64,000 bases of DNA from Anthoceros angustus (taxonomy: Eukaryota; Streptophyta; Anthocerotopsida; Anthocerotales; Anthocerotaceae): assembly GCA_010909165.1 (NCBI GenBank), contig MU008154.1, forward strand, positions 1,043,478 to 1,107,477. Reading direction: 5' to 3'. A program made the translations under genes and the position numbers. Positions 33,601 through 45,802 of the stretch are shown one piece after another (the stretch's first letter is position 1; the number at the start of each line of letters is the position of its first letter). The notes under the pieces were generated by a model. That model worked only from the letters and a program-made list of their open reading frames with translations. It made no database searches and had not been told where the DNA came from.

Positions 33601-35879
33601 GAATCTCATCGCTCACAATGCAATCGCAACAAAGCCATCGCCAAACACGCTTCATCGGCTTGCCCTTTCCATCTAAGAAAGGGCGTGTGATATTCATTCC
33701 AAAGATTTCCTACTTCTTCCTCACATGAGGGCTGGTTACCAAGTACCGTGTCTCTATTCCAAAGAGAGGCGGTCTGCATACCCGAGCTCCCCGCAATCGG
33801 AACAAGATTCTAATGACGCCATCCTCCGCCCATATGTGCACACATTCGCAAGAATCGAATCACGAACCGCCTCAAGTTCCTCCGTGTTATCCGGCATCTC
33901 TTTGTATTTTCGGATGGCGTGTTGTCCGATGGCCGCGTGGGCCGATGCCTTCTCCTTCAAATTCACCTCCGTGACTCACGGACCTTCATCCGCTCGCCTC
34001 CACGATAATGTCCTAGGTATGGATGTGTGCGGGTTCGCATCCTCCTCGACGCCCCCTTGAACGCGCCACTTTTGGTGTCCGTTTCACCATACCAGCGATC
34101 ATCGCAGAAAAGAGATGACTCTGCTCGCATCTCCATCCATAGGCCCTCACCATTTATAGGCCGGTCGTCCTTGGGTGTCGGGCATAATGCGAGCATTGTC
34201 CACGTTTAATTCGGATATTAATATATACCATTCTCCAAGGTCAAATTTATGCGGCATCGCTATTTTGCCAAGGATCATGTCGTTCCTGCCTACATATGTC
34301 ACATGTCGTTCCTGCGGCTCCTACATATGTCACATGACCACATGTCCGTATGTGGAAAATGTCCATATTTTCCATACATGCGCCAAGATTTATAGGCCGC
34401 CCTTGGGTGTCGGAATAATTATTATATTTGTATTAATACATTATTGAATGTATTAATACATTCGTTTATGTCATCCTGCTCCATTATCCAAGGATAATTC
34501 ATCCGTCCTCCCAACCTCTTGTCTATATATGTCACATTAGCTTCATGTGTGTATGTGGTGTCCATACATCCATATGCTCAGTCCTTGGGTGGCGGAATCA
34601 AGTACCGATCCGTGGGTTTTTCGATGTTTTGCTACACACCATTATCGGGTATATATCCTCCGGCATCCCATCTTCTCTATACATGGCACATGACCTTCAT
34701 TGCAGATGTGGTACATGTCCATGTGTTCCATACATCACCCTCACCATTCACTTGTTTTCGCAGACACCTACATGCTTGTCGTGCAATGGGTCGTTGCGGC
34801 GCGCGTGAACAAAATCTTCACCTTTACCGCTAACTTGATTGTGCGTGCAGCGCGTGCCGGCTCGTCTGCAGGCGCCGTGATGCGGCGCATTTCTATAATT
34901 CATCGATGGTTAGCCATTCCTCGGGGCCATTGTTCCAAATCTGCGGCTGCGCCCGCGGCAAGCCAGGCCGTGTGGTGACGACCTCTTCACTTTCATGCGT
35001 TCCGTCCTTCCGCGCCCGACCTTCCCGCCACCACCGTTTTGTGCACTTGCGCATCGGTGGAAAGTGTCTCAAGAATGGCCGCCGACCATGACGGCAATAG
35101 GGATCCTTTTCACGGAGATGGAGAGCATCATCCGCTGCACTGGTCGGCTCGGGCGCCTCGCCGCCTGCCCGCCTCGCGCCAAAGAATCGCGAAGAAGGAG
35201 CTCCACCGGGTTGCCGCTACTGAGTCCGACGCAGATGCCTTGGATGCGCGCGCGGGCAGAGGTAGGAGGTGTTTACTTGAAATCACAGGTGGATGGACTT
35301 GGTGCCGGCTCTCGATGTTTGGGCTTGGTTCGTGGATGAGCGCCAAACTTGGTGGGTCCTTCTTAAAGTGGAGAGACGCGGACAAAGCCCGCCATAAATG
35401 ACCCGAGGTCGCCACCTTCGCATATCGGATAGTTTTTGGAAAAGAAGACGATGGCATAGAGCGTAATTGTTGTTGACTTCGAACATCCGACATCTCGAAT
35501 AGTGCGAATATTATCCGCATCTCTTGTTATTAGCCTAAAGGCGAATTGAGCTTGTAAGCCGTCCATACATGCGGGTAGTAGAGGGTTTCGTAGTTAGGGT
35601 TTCAATGGATCGCTTCACTTCCTATCCGAAGCCGCCCACGCTGTCCATCACGCTTCCTCCTTCGCCTCCCTCCACCCCGCGTGGAGGCACGCTAATGCCA
35701 CCCCTCTCTTCTCTCATCATCGATGTAGAATACATCGGGTCACTTGATTTGGCCATATGAATGGGGTATCGACATCATCTCGCCTGATACGCATAATAGC
35801 GCCTAGTGAACACGCGGTGGAAACTGTGATCGCTTTCTATCAACGAAGGAGACCGCTGCGGATTGCACTCGAACCACTT
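30676..35879. other. Interior left arm of the CACTA element
   Basis: Five kilobases without a gene I recognise. Frames on both strands (for example around 32317-32910 minus) are open but lack known motifs; one may be a relic of the accessory tnp1-like gene. Near 34280-34340 the motif TACATATGTCACATG occurs twice. Similar CATATGTCACAT-type words recur to about 34700, and could be remnants of subterminal transposase-binding repeats. Confidence 0.35.
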
Positions 35880-37720
35880 CACCTTCGTGATGAGTGTTCT
35901 TCAAAACGAGACCCGCAGGATTTCTTGGACATGGCCATAGTAAGTCCTCCTTCGCCCCATGACGACGGGTGAACACACCGCCGCCCCTGTGTCACTTTCG
36001 ACTCTTCGCGGCGATCGTCCGAAGGTGGCTTCCTTGCATGCCATGTGCTGCCGTGGCCCAAAGGGACGGCCGTCCATAATCGCAGCCACATCGTCGGTGA
36101 GATGGATCAATCTTCCCACCTCCGAATCCGCATGGATCCATGCACGAAAAGATGGCTCCGTCGTTACTCCTTGTTCCACTTCCTCCTTGTACCGCCGCAA
36201 GAATGGGTCTAAGATTTGGATGTGGACCAAGATGAAAGTGTGGACTGGTGCAACTCGCGTCAGAACTTGTATGCCCCATGCCTAATGCCTTTCTGTCGCA
36301 TTCTTCATGAACTTATCGCTCCAAATATGGGAGGACTGAGGATAGTGTTCACTAAGGTACGACTTAGCATACAAAGAAAGATTCCTCCTCACATATCCCT
36401 CCGCCATACCGCTTCGGGTTTGCTACTGTCTAATAGTGTCCTTCCCGCTCCCCAAATACCTCTCCACAGGATACATCCAGACACTTATCGGGCCCAATGC
36501 CGCAACATCATCCACCAAGTGAATAATGAGATGCGAATATCAAACAAGTTGGGTGGAAATTCTCTGACACATGACCCGATGCACTCTTGTTGCATTCTCC
36601 CAACCTCATGCCCGAATCCGGCGTTGGCATATCCATGATATAGTTTCTTGAGGCGTCACGCTTTGTATAATCGAGGGCTTGATTCGTCCCGTAAGACAAT
36701 AGGGAAATAAATCTCCATGACAACATGCCAATCATGAGCTTTGAGGTTTCCGGTTGCGACGCCGCTTTGCAGCGATGTTTGATGCGTATCCGGTAACCGT
36801 ATGGCTGCATCTCCGAAAACCATATCCAAGTCCGCTTGGATAAGACATACGAGCAAGAAGGTCTCCTATTCTAGCAATGGCCATAGCTCATGCTTGCCCC
36901 GTATTCTTCCATGTCTAAACGGGATCGTAGATCATCTTTCTCTCCTATCAAGGTCCGCCACAAAGCCTCGCATTGTTCTTCTCAATGTGCATAACATCCC
37001 TTTGTGTCCACCTCAAGATGTGTCTCCAATACGGCAGTAATCAAACCATAAGCTTTTGCGGGTGCCAAACTTGCCTCTCTCCCTCAACTCCTGACCTGCA
37101 TTATCTCTCTTTCCATGTCCGCCATTAGCGCGTCAAACGAGGGGATTGGGACGAGGCCGCCCACTTCATTGTTGTACCGGTCCATGTCTACCCGCATGGG
37201 ATGATTGGGCAAGCCACCGCCGAGCCAAGGTACTCCTCCTTCTCGCACGTGGCCCAGCGAGAGTCTAAGCCATCCCAACATTCCGCACATGCCCTTGAAC
37301 CCTTCACCAAAGCCGGAGTGTGCCAATGCCGGATAATCGCCTATGGTGTGCAAAAGCCGTCAACGTGAAGCGCTGGCTGTCCGGAAAGAGAAGTCGCCCA
37401 TGGGTATCCCATGCCAGTGTCTCTCAACTCCTCCAAAAGAGGTTCCATGTAAACATCAAAGTTCGACAATGTGAGGGCCCGCACAATAAGCGGCATGATG
37501 GTATAAGCGGATTTCGTGCTTAGCCATGGTGGAAGGTTGTGTAAGAATAGCATAACATATATAGATGTAGTTGTGGACTTGTGTCCAAATGGGTTAAACC
37601 CGTCGTTGCAAGAGCGAGACGGATGTTTCGGGTTCCGAGCCAAAGCCATCCAATCCATCTAAAACCTCCCATGCCGTGTCGGCCATTATGCCCATGGACC
37701 CATCTGCTCTGCAGATCCAT
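35880..37720 (-). pseudogene. CACTA tnp2-type transposase relic, with DUF4216-like end
   Basis: From right to left the minus strand reads NIRLALATTGLTHLD, the counterpart of the NVRLGLASDGFNPFG motif of plant CACTA transposases. HNLPPWLSTKSAYTIMPLIV and NFDVYMEPLLEELRD follow (about 37350-37560). Then come GNLKAHDWHVVMEIYFPIVL (36750), FPPNLFDI, and a MAEGYVRRNLSLYAKSYLSE block (36330-36400). The C-terminal segment (36230-35900) has EPSFRAWIHADSEVGRL and YYGHVQEILRVSF, typical of DUF4216. The order matches a canonical tnp2 protein. Several frameshifts interrupt it. Coding sequence probably extends upstream to about 38300, but I could not match it to the N-terminal transposase-associated domain. 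Confidence 0.82.
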
Positions 37721-40700
37721 GTACTGTCATTAGCCTTGCTGCCGGTGCTCTAAACATGCGGGCCAATCCTTCCGGAAAGTGCCATGAACTTTCTCGGAGC
37801 TCTCCTAGCGCTGCTTGGCCCACGCCTCGATATCTGTCTGCAGCATTTAATGCATTCGGTCCGTGATAGGGGCTCAAACAAGATGCGCATTTACACAGCA
37901 TGAATTTTCTTGAAGTGCGGCCCAAGGAGTACAATGTCTTTTAGCCTCCGTCATCGACTTGGGCAGAATTCCTCTCAAACAAATGCAAAACAACGCAATA
38001 AATCGACATCGCGACGCCGTGTATGCCATAACGAGTTTGAATGGAAAGCAAGAGGGTTGCGTTAAGCGGGACTCTTCGAGGTGCAAGGTTGCGATGGTGA
38101 ACAAGGGCATTTCGCAAAGATCCGCATATGCTCTCTCCTTGCCGTACGTAACACCAGCAGCGCCAACCATCATCCAAGTCCACGTAATCTCCTCCGTCGG
38201 CATGAAGGTCCGCAGCGCGCGGTCCGCAGCGTCCCGCATCGCTGTCCTAGCGTCCGTCATCAAGGTCCGCAGCATGTCCTCTCTTTCACAACCATACACC
38301 AACCGCACCGCTGATCCGTGGTGGTCGGGGGTTCACCCGCTCGCATTTGCGCGGATGTGACGGCGGCCAGCACCGCCGGAATATCGGCTGGCCCCATAGC
38401 AGTGGAAGGCGGGTGGCCATTGCCAACTTCATGAGAATGGGCATCGGCTGCGAACTCAATGCGGCATGAGGGGGTCAGCATCATCGCATCCACGAAAGAG
38501 CTGTAAAAACATCAAGTACACACCTCGCGAACCAAGACCGGATTGTTTGTCGGCAAAGGCCGAGCGAAATGTGCGCCGGAATTTTAATGGTGCTTCGCAC
38601 AACTCGGGCATGGATGCATATGCGCTAGAACTCCGGATCCGAGCGCCGGACCATTGTGCCGCGAGGATTGACAAGGAGGCGTGCTTCTTTTCCGTGTCGC
38701 GAGGAAGGCGAGGTGAGAATGAAGTGGCGATGGTGAGTATTTGTCGCCGATGGCGAGAGGGCGCCGCCAGAACTCTCCAACGGCAAGCAAGTGCTTTATG
38801 GCGAAAACTCATGCCCGTCGAAATGTGCGTACTAAATGTGCTTCCGCTACCCAAGAGGCGCAGATAACCACCATCCCGCAGGAAGCGATATCCGACTGCC
38901 CTCCGGTAAGTGTGTTCCACCGCAGCTGCTTTCTTCCATATGCCGATAGGGAAGAGGCGGTGGTGGTCACGAATCCAAGCAGCTTTTTCTCCCAGATTGC
39001 GCCCGCATGTCGCTACCGCTGCGCCATGGAAGAAACACCGAGACAGAGGCTTACTTCCACCGGACATGTCCACCCCATTACTACACACAAGATGGAGCAT
39101 GGTGTCCTTAGCAATGGCGACCCGCCAATAGAATACCGCTTAGTACCGGGAGGAGGCGATGGAGGCAGCGGAGCGTCAAGGAACGGATTATGACACCGAT
39201 AGAACGCCAGCCCCGTGACCCAACGGAGCAAGGGGATGAAGTGCCCCTCCGATTTGGAGCGCGACCTCGGGCCCGTGGAAGGTGAGGAGAAGGTGTATGT
39301 CCGGGCCTACCGATTTGGGACAAGAAGACACCGCTCGTGGTGGGAAGCGGAGATGGCAAGTGGTGGTCCAGTCATGGAGGCATCGGGTTGCAAATGCATC
39401 ATCGCTTTTTTGCAGCAAGGGCAAGCTTGGAAGACGATGGTCCGCTGTTGCCGCCATCCGAGATGGTGGGGAAAGGCGGATGTGGGCGATGCTCGGAAAG
39501 GTTGGGTGTGGGCTGAGCGAAGAGCTCGCTATATTCGTGCCGGCCCAATCGAGGCAGCATGGCGGGACAATATCATTGTCCCGAGGTTTGAGACTCCAAG
39601 GGAGAGAATGTATTGCGATGCGATGGTAGGCCAACAAGTTTGACGTTCTGTAGTGAAGGTGGCCCAATTTGGTGAAAATATGTCGACACCAAACAAGGCA
39701 CAATGGATTTGTGGAACTTGGACATCTTTGCAAGAAGAGGCTCAATATCACAAGTGGAGGTCCAAGATATCTATGTGGGAAAGGGGCCCTCAATGGGATG
39801 AGCTGCAGACCGCCCGGACAGGCCGTATGCCTTATGATCCATGCTCACATCCCCTTCGAAAGATGGTATAGTGACGCTTATGAAGCAACAAGTGGATGCA
39901 AACTTCCACGTGTTTCGCACTTTCGCTCACTTACAACAGTGGTGGAGCGGTTTGCCGCTATGATTTCATGTGCAATGACGGCGGGCATTTCCAGCTTCTA
40001 GAGGCGCAGAAATGATAGTCGAAGCGCATACACCTTGGCTGGAGGGATAGTATGGGCTCACCGGTCGATCGATGCGCACTTCAAATAAAGTGTCTTTCCG
40101 ATCCCGTGAACGTGGAGGTTTTTGAAGGCGAGTTTCTTGGGCATGCTCATGTCGAAACTTGGCGTATGCACCGCCTGACGCTTAGGGAATGTCATGTTCC
40201 ATGATACCGATTGTGCATGTGTGTTTTGCAAGAGGCAATTCATTCGAGCGCCCACTAGCTATCAACCATCGCGACGTTGTTTGTCGTGTGGAGATCCCAA
40301 GTGTTCATCGATGTTGCGGTGTTTGTAGGATCGACCCTCTCCACCAGGCCATTGCCGGAGTCCCAAATTTCAAGGCCCCGCCTGAAATCCCCGAGGGACA
40401 CAGGATGAAAACCATCCGACACGAGCTTAATTGTGACTTCACAAAGGTAATGCAAAAATCGCATCCCAAGACGCGGTCGATCCACCCACGCTTGCGCCAA
40501 GGCCCGCGTAGTCGCATTGAGTCACGCGTCCACGCCTCTTCGCACACCGCCACAAATCGCTTTGCCCACCGCTTGGAAGTACCCACAACTCACCCTAGCA
40601 TGGGCATTCACCGACATACCGACTTACATGACGTGGCTGACGGCCGTGACTGGCGCCTTTATGGCCATCGCCCATTTCCTCCATGGCACACGGCCATGTA

Positions 40701-41040
40701 CGTACGCCCTATACAGACGTATGGAATGGTAGAGGGGCGGACACGACGGACGCCATCGATGTGAGCCACGACTTAAAAACGCTGCATAAGCGGGAGCGGA
40801 ACTCCTGCCTCGACACCGGGCGCATCGTGTGGAGCCCGCGACTTCAGCGCACTTTTAAACCGAGACGAACTCGAATTGTATTATAAGGGCATGAAGACGG
40901 GAGGGCGGGTAATAGGAACACAATGCACCCGCGAAGGGAATAGTGTTACAAGGTGTAATAAATGCAGTTTGTATGCAAAGCCTGCACTAAGCAAGAAATG
41001 TAACGTTTCTAGAGGGTCAGACAAGAATCGTGTCACAAAC
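37721..41040. other. Interior right arm of the CACTA element
   Basis: Should contain the 5' part of the transposase gene and the right subterminal region. Protein-like minus-strand frames (37874-38308 and 38456-39100) and a plus-strand frame (39215-39643) exist, but none shows a motif I can assign. Confidence 0.35.
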
Positions 41041-41071
41041 CCGTAACATGGGCACCATGTTTCTAGTAGTG

Positions 41072-42380
41072 AGGATGTTATTCATAACTTCTGAAGGAGT
41101 ATTGCCGAAAGTGTTATATTTGCAATTGGACAACACTGCGAGAGAACAAGAATCAAGCTACTGTTTTGCATATCTCAACATGCTCGTGGACATGGGGACG
41201 TTTGAAAAGGTGAAAGTGGGGTTTTGTTGGTGGGGCATCGCATGATCAAATCGACCAAATGTTTTCATGCTTTTCAAAAGCTTAAAACACAAGGAAGCTC
41301 ACACTCTTCCCCATCGAGATTTTGATTAGTGCGTACACTCCACGGCCGAGGTGAAGATATTGACAAGTTCGGACTTCCGGTCATATGTTTGGCCCATAAG
41401 GCAAGGGAAGGTGGACACGCATACAAGGCGGTCAAAAATTAAACAACCTCTCTTTCCGGCCAATTCAAAATTACGAGAGAAGCCAAAGGTGACCGTGGGT
41501 TTGTAAGCATCGCCAAGCGTATTCCACATCAGCCTATTGGGAGGCAGAGGCCGGGTTGGAGTTTTTGACATTCGTGCCGTTGGACACATAACGGGCCTTT
41601 AACCGCCCTCGGTCAAGGGATAGAAAAGGAAAGTTGGCGGACTTATCACCTACGGATGGTGTGGCTCATTTGAAGGAAGGTCTTTTGGCCCTTAGGCCTT
41701 ATGTGACATCGGAGGAATACAAATGGTGGGAAGCTTTCGGGTGGACCAACAAGAGATTCTTTATTATTGTTCAAAACAACATTGGGCTCGTCCTCCAAAG
41801 ATCCTTGGAAGTGGTATTCGAGGTCCAGTAGAAATAACCAACCTCTGCGACTTGATGATGAAGCTTTATTACGAGGCGTTGTTGAGGACCTTCCACAACG
41901 AGATATGTATTTGGGACGATACCAAAACTTGGAAAGACAACGGGAGGGAATGACACGTTTGAATGGTGATGTGTTGAAATAAATAAGGGCATGTTCATTG
42001 CGTTCCAGCCGGCGAGGACACGCTGTGAGACCATTTTGGATTGGGAAGGTGATTGACGGTTTGTTTGATGACCTCACTTACTTGTTCACAGCGAGCATGC
42101 GTTTGAGGGTAGGTACGTTGAAGAATACATAATTGGGGATGCGGCAAGCAACAAACCGGGAAAAGGGGTCGAAGGGTTGAACCTAAAAATATTCGAAGTT
42201 ATGTATACAAAACCGTCATCTTGTATTATGGTTTCACCTTGAATTCTCGGAAACATCATGCGGTAGACAAGAAGGCAATCAAGGACAAAATGAATTGCGG
42301 GCTTCATACAACCAGCAAGTCAAAGTGGCAGAGGAGTGAAGATGTGGCGGTGATGATGCCGAACCTAACGAAGATGACGG
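41072..42380 (+). pseudogene. DUF7869-type gene, 3' portion
   Basis: Resumes immediately right of the CACTA end. VLPKVLYLQLDNTARE (about 41100-41150), then AYLNMLVDMGTFEKVKVGF, then in another frame GHTHDQIDQMFSCFSKALKH (41237-41290). This is the core DUF7869 block, with its LQLDNT and GHTHxxIDQ motifs. The C-terminal RPYVTSEEYKWWEAF lies at about 41700. A frameshift falls between FEKVKVGF and GHTH, and others follow. Together with 29399-30644 this accounts for a nearly complete but inactivated protein. The 3' end of the coding part is not certain. Confidence 0.78.
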
Positions 42381-42715
42381 CGTCAATTTAGAAGGAGAGT
42401 AGATTGCACCGAATGTTAAAAGTGCGCATAGGTATCCTCATTTTATTTGAGAAGGGAAACCGTGCAAGACACATTCGATCGTTCATTGTAGCCCATTCTC
42501 CTTGGGGAAAGTTTGAAACGACTGTACATTCTACAAGATGTTAGCCGATGGAAACTCCACGCTCCAATCTTGAGCGGTTTTAGTCCTAAAGCACTAGCGA
42601 TTCGAGACACCCTTTTGCGCAATTTGCACATTTAGAGCATGTGCACATTTAGGGCTTACGATGCGTCACTAATAATGCATCCATACCCGGCACTTTCATT
42701 TTTGATCACGGCTAG

Positions 42716-43394
42716 TCACATGACTATACATAGCATCTGTCGATGGTTGGTGACACACACATCTGACCCTCTTGTCTCAAAAATCGATTCCTCCAACCTA
42801 CCAAGGGATAGGAGATGACATATCACTTTCGGGATTGTGGGAGGCGGTGCGGGGCGCGGCGCCACCCTCGATTTCCATGAATTCCATGTCATGCAGAAGG
42901 ATTCTATGACCCATACCACCACCACCCGCATGGAAGCGTTCTCTGGGGGGAAACTTGAAATATGAGAGTTCGACATTGGTTGGACCATGTTTTCCCGATT
43001 GTTTGTGGGGGCATCGTCAAATGTACTCATCTTCACAGATCATGGTGCTCCATTTTGGGGCGTAAATGGGCTCTAAGTCGGCATAGGTGTAAACTACAAC
43101 CATTGCTCCACATGTCACGGCAAGCTCCATGCAGTGTTGGTGTTCACCCCTTCTTCGATCATCTTTTCCAAAGCGGTGAACAAGGGATTCAACACCCATC
43201 CAAAACCCCTTCGCAAATAAAAGGCGGAAAACCCTCATGTCAATAATCACCCCTTCACTAAATAGCATGTTAACCTTCTTCACACTCACCGTAATACGAG
43301 CCGATTTTGCTCTTTCGCTTCCAAGAATCTTTGTGCAAGCAGTATAGCGATTGCCGATGCAAGAAAGAGGCAGTGCGCTTGTGAACATGGTCAT
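42716..43394 (-). pseudogene. Unrecognised minus-strand relic convergent with the DUF7869 gene
   Basis: Two consecutive frames (43017-43394 and 42716-43036) with coherent composition, for example MGVESLVHRFGKDDRRRGEH, CMELAVTCGAMVVVYTYADL and WSTMICEDEYI. I do not recognise the family. It could be the other end of the same element that carries the GGNH relic at 24.0-27.8 kb, or an unrelated fragment. Confidence 0.3.
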
Positions 43395-44326
43395 CCTCCA
43401 TCTTCACTCGCGCCCTCGCGAGGTCGTGGTGTCGCACGCACGAAGCCGGTAACCATGGACGGGCTATGAGCCACCTTTTTCAGGAAGCTGCAATATCATG
43501 CAATGAGAAACATCATGGTGGAAACTGCCATGAGAAGCATGCTGGCATGAGAAACATCATGGTGGAAACTGGAAAGTGAACGGTCTCCTCGAGAAACTTA
43601 AGTTGCAAACTGACCGCAAAATATTCGGGCTTCATGGAAAGCAGCCCTAAGAGTAACACCCTCTTTTCGCCGAGGTTAAGTGGGTCATGATTAGCGACAA
43701 AACATCACCGAGACACCAAAGACTAGGCCTCCAAGTAGCGCCGTCCTTCCACGGACGACTAAGACATCCGGCCATCCGCTATTTATTCCAACAAGAGTCA
43801 ACAAGAATACATGAGAGATCGAGAGCTCCCCATCTTTGCCTAAGCTAGGAGCTTAGCTCTCTCCCTCGATCTCCTCCTCATGACTCTCCTCTGTACGCTC
43901 ACACTCTAGGCTCCCAAGGCCTCTAGGCACCAAAGTTCTATCCTCACAAGAGTGTAGCTCCCAAGTGCTAGGATCCTTCTAGACATGCTCACACTCAAGG
44001 CTCCCAAGGCCTTTAGACTCCAAAGTCCTATCCTCCAGAGTGTAGCTCCCCATGCTAGGATCACAAGATATATCTCTAGGGCTAGCCTCATCTCCTTTTT
44101 ATGGGGAGGCTTACATCATTTCCAAAGTAACTGCTTAAAGCAGACTTTCTTCCTTAAGCCCTAAGCTAAGTCTTACCACCACTACTTACAACTTACTAAT
44201 TAGATCCAGGGCTGCATGCTTCTCATGCAAGGCTTGTTACTCTAAGTCTTGTTTTGCTGTCTTGACGTAAACTTATAACAATCTGAAAATTGTAAAGAAG
44301 TTTTGTCCTAACCACTCTACAGTACG
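43395..44326. other. Spacer between the transposon cluster and the exostosin gene
   Basis: Non-coding. It contains two copies of ATGAGAAACATCATGGTGGA near 43502 and 43547, and a 90-bp tandem duplication listed separately. The right-hand part is the 3' flank of the exostosin gene. Confidence 0.4.
43897..44066. repeat. Direct repeat of about 90 bp, two copies
   Basis: GCTCACACTC, GGCTCCCAAGGCCT, CCAAAGT(T/C)CTATCCTC, GAGTGTAGCTCCC and TGCTAGGATC occur in the same order starting at 43897 and again at 43987. The second copy is slightly shorter. No function is evident. Confidence 0.75.
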
Positions 44327-44350
44327 TACACACGTTGCACATCTGCTCCG

Positions 44351-45709
44351 TCAAGCTATCTGAAGAGAATGCCTACGAGGGTATCTGACAGTGTGCCGTC
44401 TTAGCCAGAGCTCGAACATCACCATATGGAAGGCATCGTATTGGACAGGATAATCGTTCCAGGTGAGATGGTGGCTCAGTTGCATACCCAGTTCCTGCAT
44501 CCTCTTGTAGTCAGTCTCTGGTACCCCTGCCAGCATGCTTCTCAGCCTGCCAGCGTCCTCAAGCTGGACGAGAAGAGCAACCTGATGCCAGTTTATGATG
44601 TCCTGAAATGGCATGTAATGGAAGGAGTGCCTGGACATGAGAACAGGAACACAACCCAGCTGTAGCGTGTCGGCCATGTTCCACATGTCCTGCTTCTCGA
44701 AGCTCAAGCAGAACTTGCTGTTGGACATGGCTCTCCATGCTGATGGGCTGCTTGCAGAAACGGACACAAACTCGGGATCCTCCTTCCATGAACCAAATGC
44801 GGCAGCTAGAGCAGGGTCAGAGTCGATGTTGCCTGCGAAGAGGAGATGCTTCCGCTCGGCCGTCGTAATGTTTTCCAAGCTGAGGCCTTCTTGTCCATGT
44901 TGGGGCCATGTGACGGGGCTCGGCATGGTGAAATCTTTGTGAGGGTACAGCTCTGCAGTTTCTCCAGGATGGCAGGCGATGCGGATGGAATTCTTGTGCA
45001 GTTCCAACGCTGTTCTGCTGGTGACCTCGCGGAAGTCGTGACAAGAGATGATCATGTGGTCTGCTCCCAGTGTCCTCTGCCAGTAGGGATTGGCGTCTCG
45101 GAGTTGATCGACGTAGCCCTTGAAGTACTGTGACACTTTGGAAGGCCCCCGGTCCGGCGACTCCCGGATGCGTCTTGCTGAGATGGGGACCAGGAAGAGG
45201 TCCGCTTTCTCAGGGTCGTGTGTGACGAACGTGCTGGACAAGAGATGCTTGAAGAAGATGTCCTCCGCGTTGTGATCTGTTGGGGAATTGGCAAACAAGG
45301 TGAAGCCGTGATATTTGCTATCCGGAGGTGGATCAGGGTAGATGAAGATCTTTAGCATGGACAGCATCCTACTGTAGCTCAAGAAAAAGGAATCGGGGGA
45401 GTGATAGAGACTAGGCTTCCCCGTCTCAGCACCTAGCAGCCTTAGACTGATACTGGCACCAGGATTCGCAGAAACAGTAGAAAGATAGCAACTGTTGCTC
45501 AATTCATCATTTTCGGAGCAGGAATGCAGCATTCCCCTTCCAGCAACCCCTAGTATTGAGCACAACCAGACCAACACTAATACAAGAAGTGACATCTTGC
45601 CATTGCCATAGCGACTGACATGTGCTGCACACAGTTGCGGACTCTTGCCCATTGTGTGAGCCTTCTGATGGACAAGGCAACTGCGCAGATTTAAAGAAAC
45701 ACGGCACAA
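44351..45709 (-). CDS. Exostosin-family glycosyltransferase (GT47)
   Basis: Single-exon frame of 452 residues. A second ATG at 45652 (MGKSPQ) gives 433 residues; either start leaves a hydrophobic segment MSLLVLVLVWLCSILGVAG (about residues 39-57) as a type II signal anchor, so the protein should sit in the Golgi with a lumenal catalytic domain. GT47 features are LKIFIYPDPP, STFVTHDPEKADLFLVPIS, DHMIISCHDF, YPHKDFTMPSP, RKHLLFAGN, and the C-terminal donor-binding region with NSKFCLSFEK, NMADTLQLGCVPVLM and DIINWHQVALLV. The family makes cell-wall polysaccharides such as xyloglucan side chains, xylan, or arabinan. The substrate cannot be told from the sequence. It is the closest visible source of the exostosin fragments in the tandem units, and is tightly packed next to an NPF gene on the same strand. 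Confidence 0.9.
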   Translation of the reverse strand: MCRVSLNLRSCLVHQKAHTMGKSPQLCAAHVSRYGNGKMSLLVLVLVWLCSILGVAGRGMLHSCSENDELSNSCYLSTVSANPGASISLRLLGAETGKPSLYHSPDSFFLSYSRMLSMLKIFIYPDPPPDSKYHGFTLFANSPTDHNAEDIFFKHLLSSTFVTHDPEKADLFLVPISARRIRESPDRGPSKVSQYFKGYVDQLRDANPYWQRTLGADHMIISCHDFREVTSRTALELHKNSIRIACHPGETAELYPHKDFTMPSPVTWPQHGQEGLSLENITTAERKHLLFAGNIDSDPALAAAFGSWKEDPEFVSVSASSPSAWRAMSNSKFCLSFEKQDMWNMADTLQLGCVPVLMSRHSFHYMPFQDIINWHQVALLVQLEDAGRLRSMLAGVPETDYKRMQELGMQLSHHLTWNDYPVQYDAFHMVMFELWLRRHTVRYPRRHSLQIA

Positions 45710-45802
45710 TTGGCGGCACAGATGTGGCTCTCGGGCCAGGCCACCCCCGTCAAGTGAGAGTGGCCAAAGCGATGAAAGCCTTGGTCCTTTCTAGTGTGGT
45801 CA

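Larger units (their letters stand above)
30645..41071. mobile_element. CACTA (En/Spm) DNA transposon, 10,427 bp, nested in the DUF7869 gene
   Basis: The left terminus begins CACTACAAGAAACATGGTG. The right terminus, read on the other strand, begins CACTACTAGAAACATGGTG. The two 31-bp ends match at 28 positions (mismatches at 7, 20 and 29). The flanking trinucleotides are GTG (30642-30644) and AGG (41072-41074), so a clean 3-bp duplication is not seen; it may have been altered by mutation. Excising the element rejoins the two halves of the DUF7869 gene, which independently confirms the boundaries. Inside is a minus-strand tnp2-type transposase relic. The remaining interior (30.7-35.8 kb and 38.3-41.0 kb) has no gene I can name. 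Confidence 0.9.

Noticed and set aside
39215-39643. Plus-strand 142-residue frame inside the CACTA element
   Set aside because: No transposon or host motif. Overlapping frames on both strands are open because of the GC-rich composition.
30645-41071. LTR retrotransposon as explanation for the insertion in the DUF7869 gene
   Set aside because: No long terminal repeats, integrase or RT occur inside, and the ends are CACTA-type inverted repeats with a tnp2 relic.
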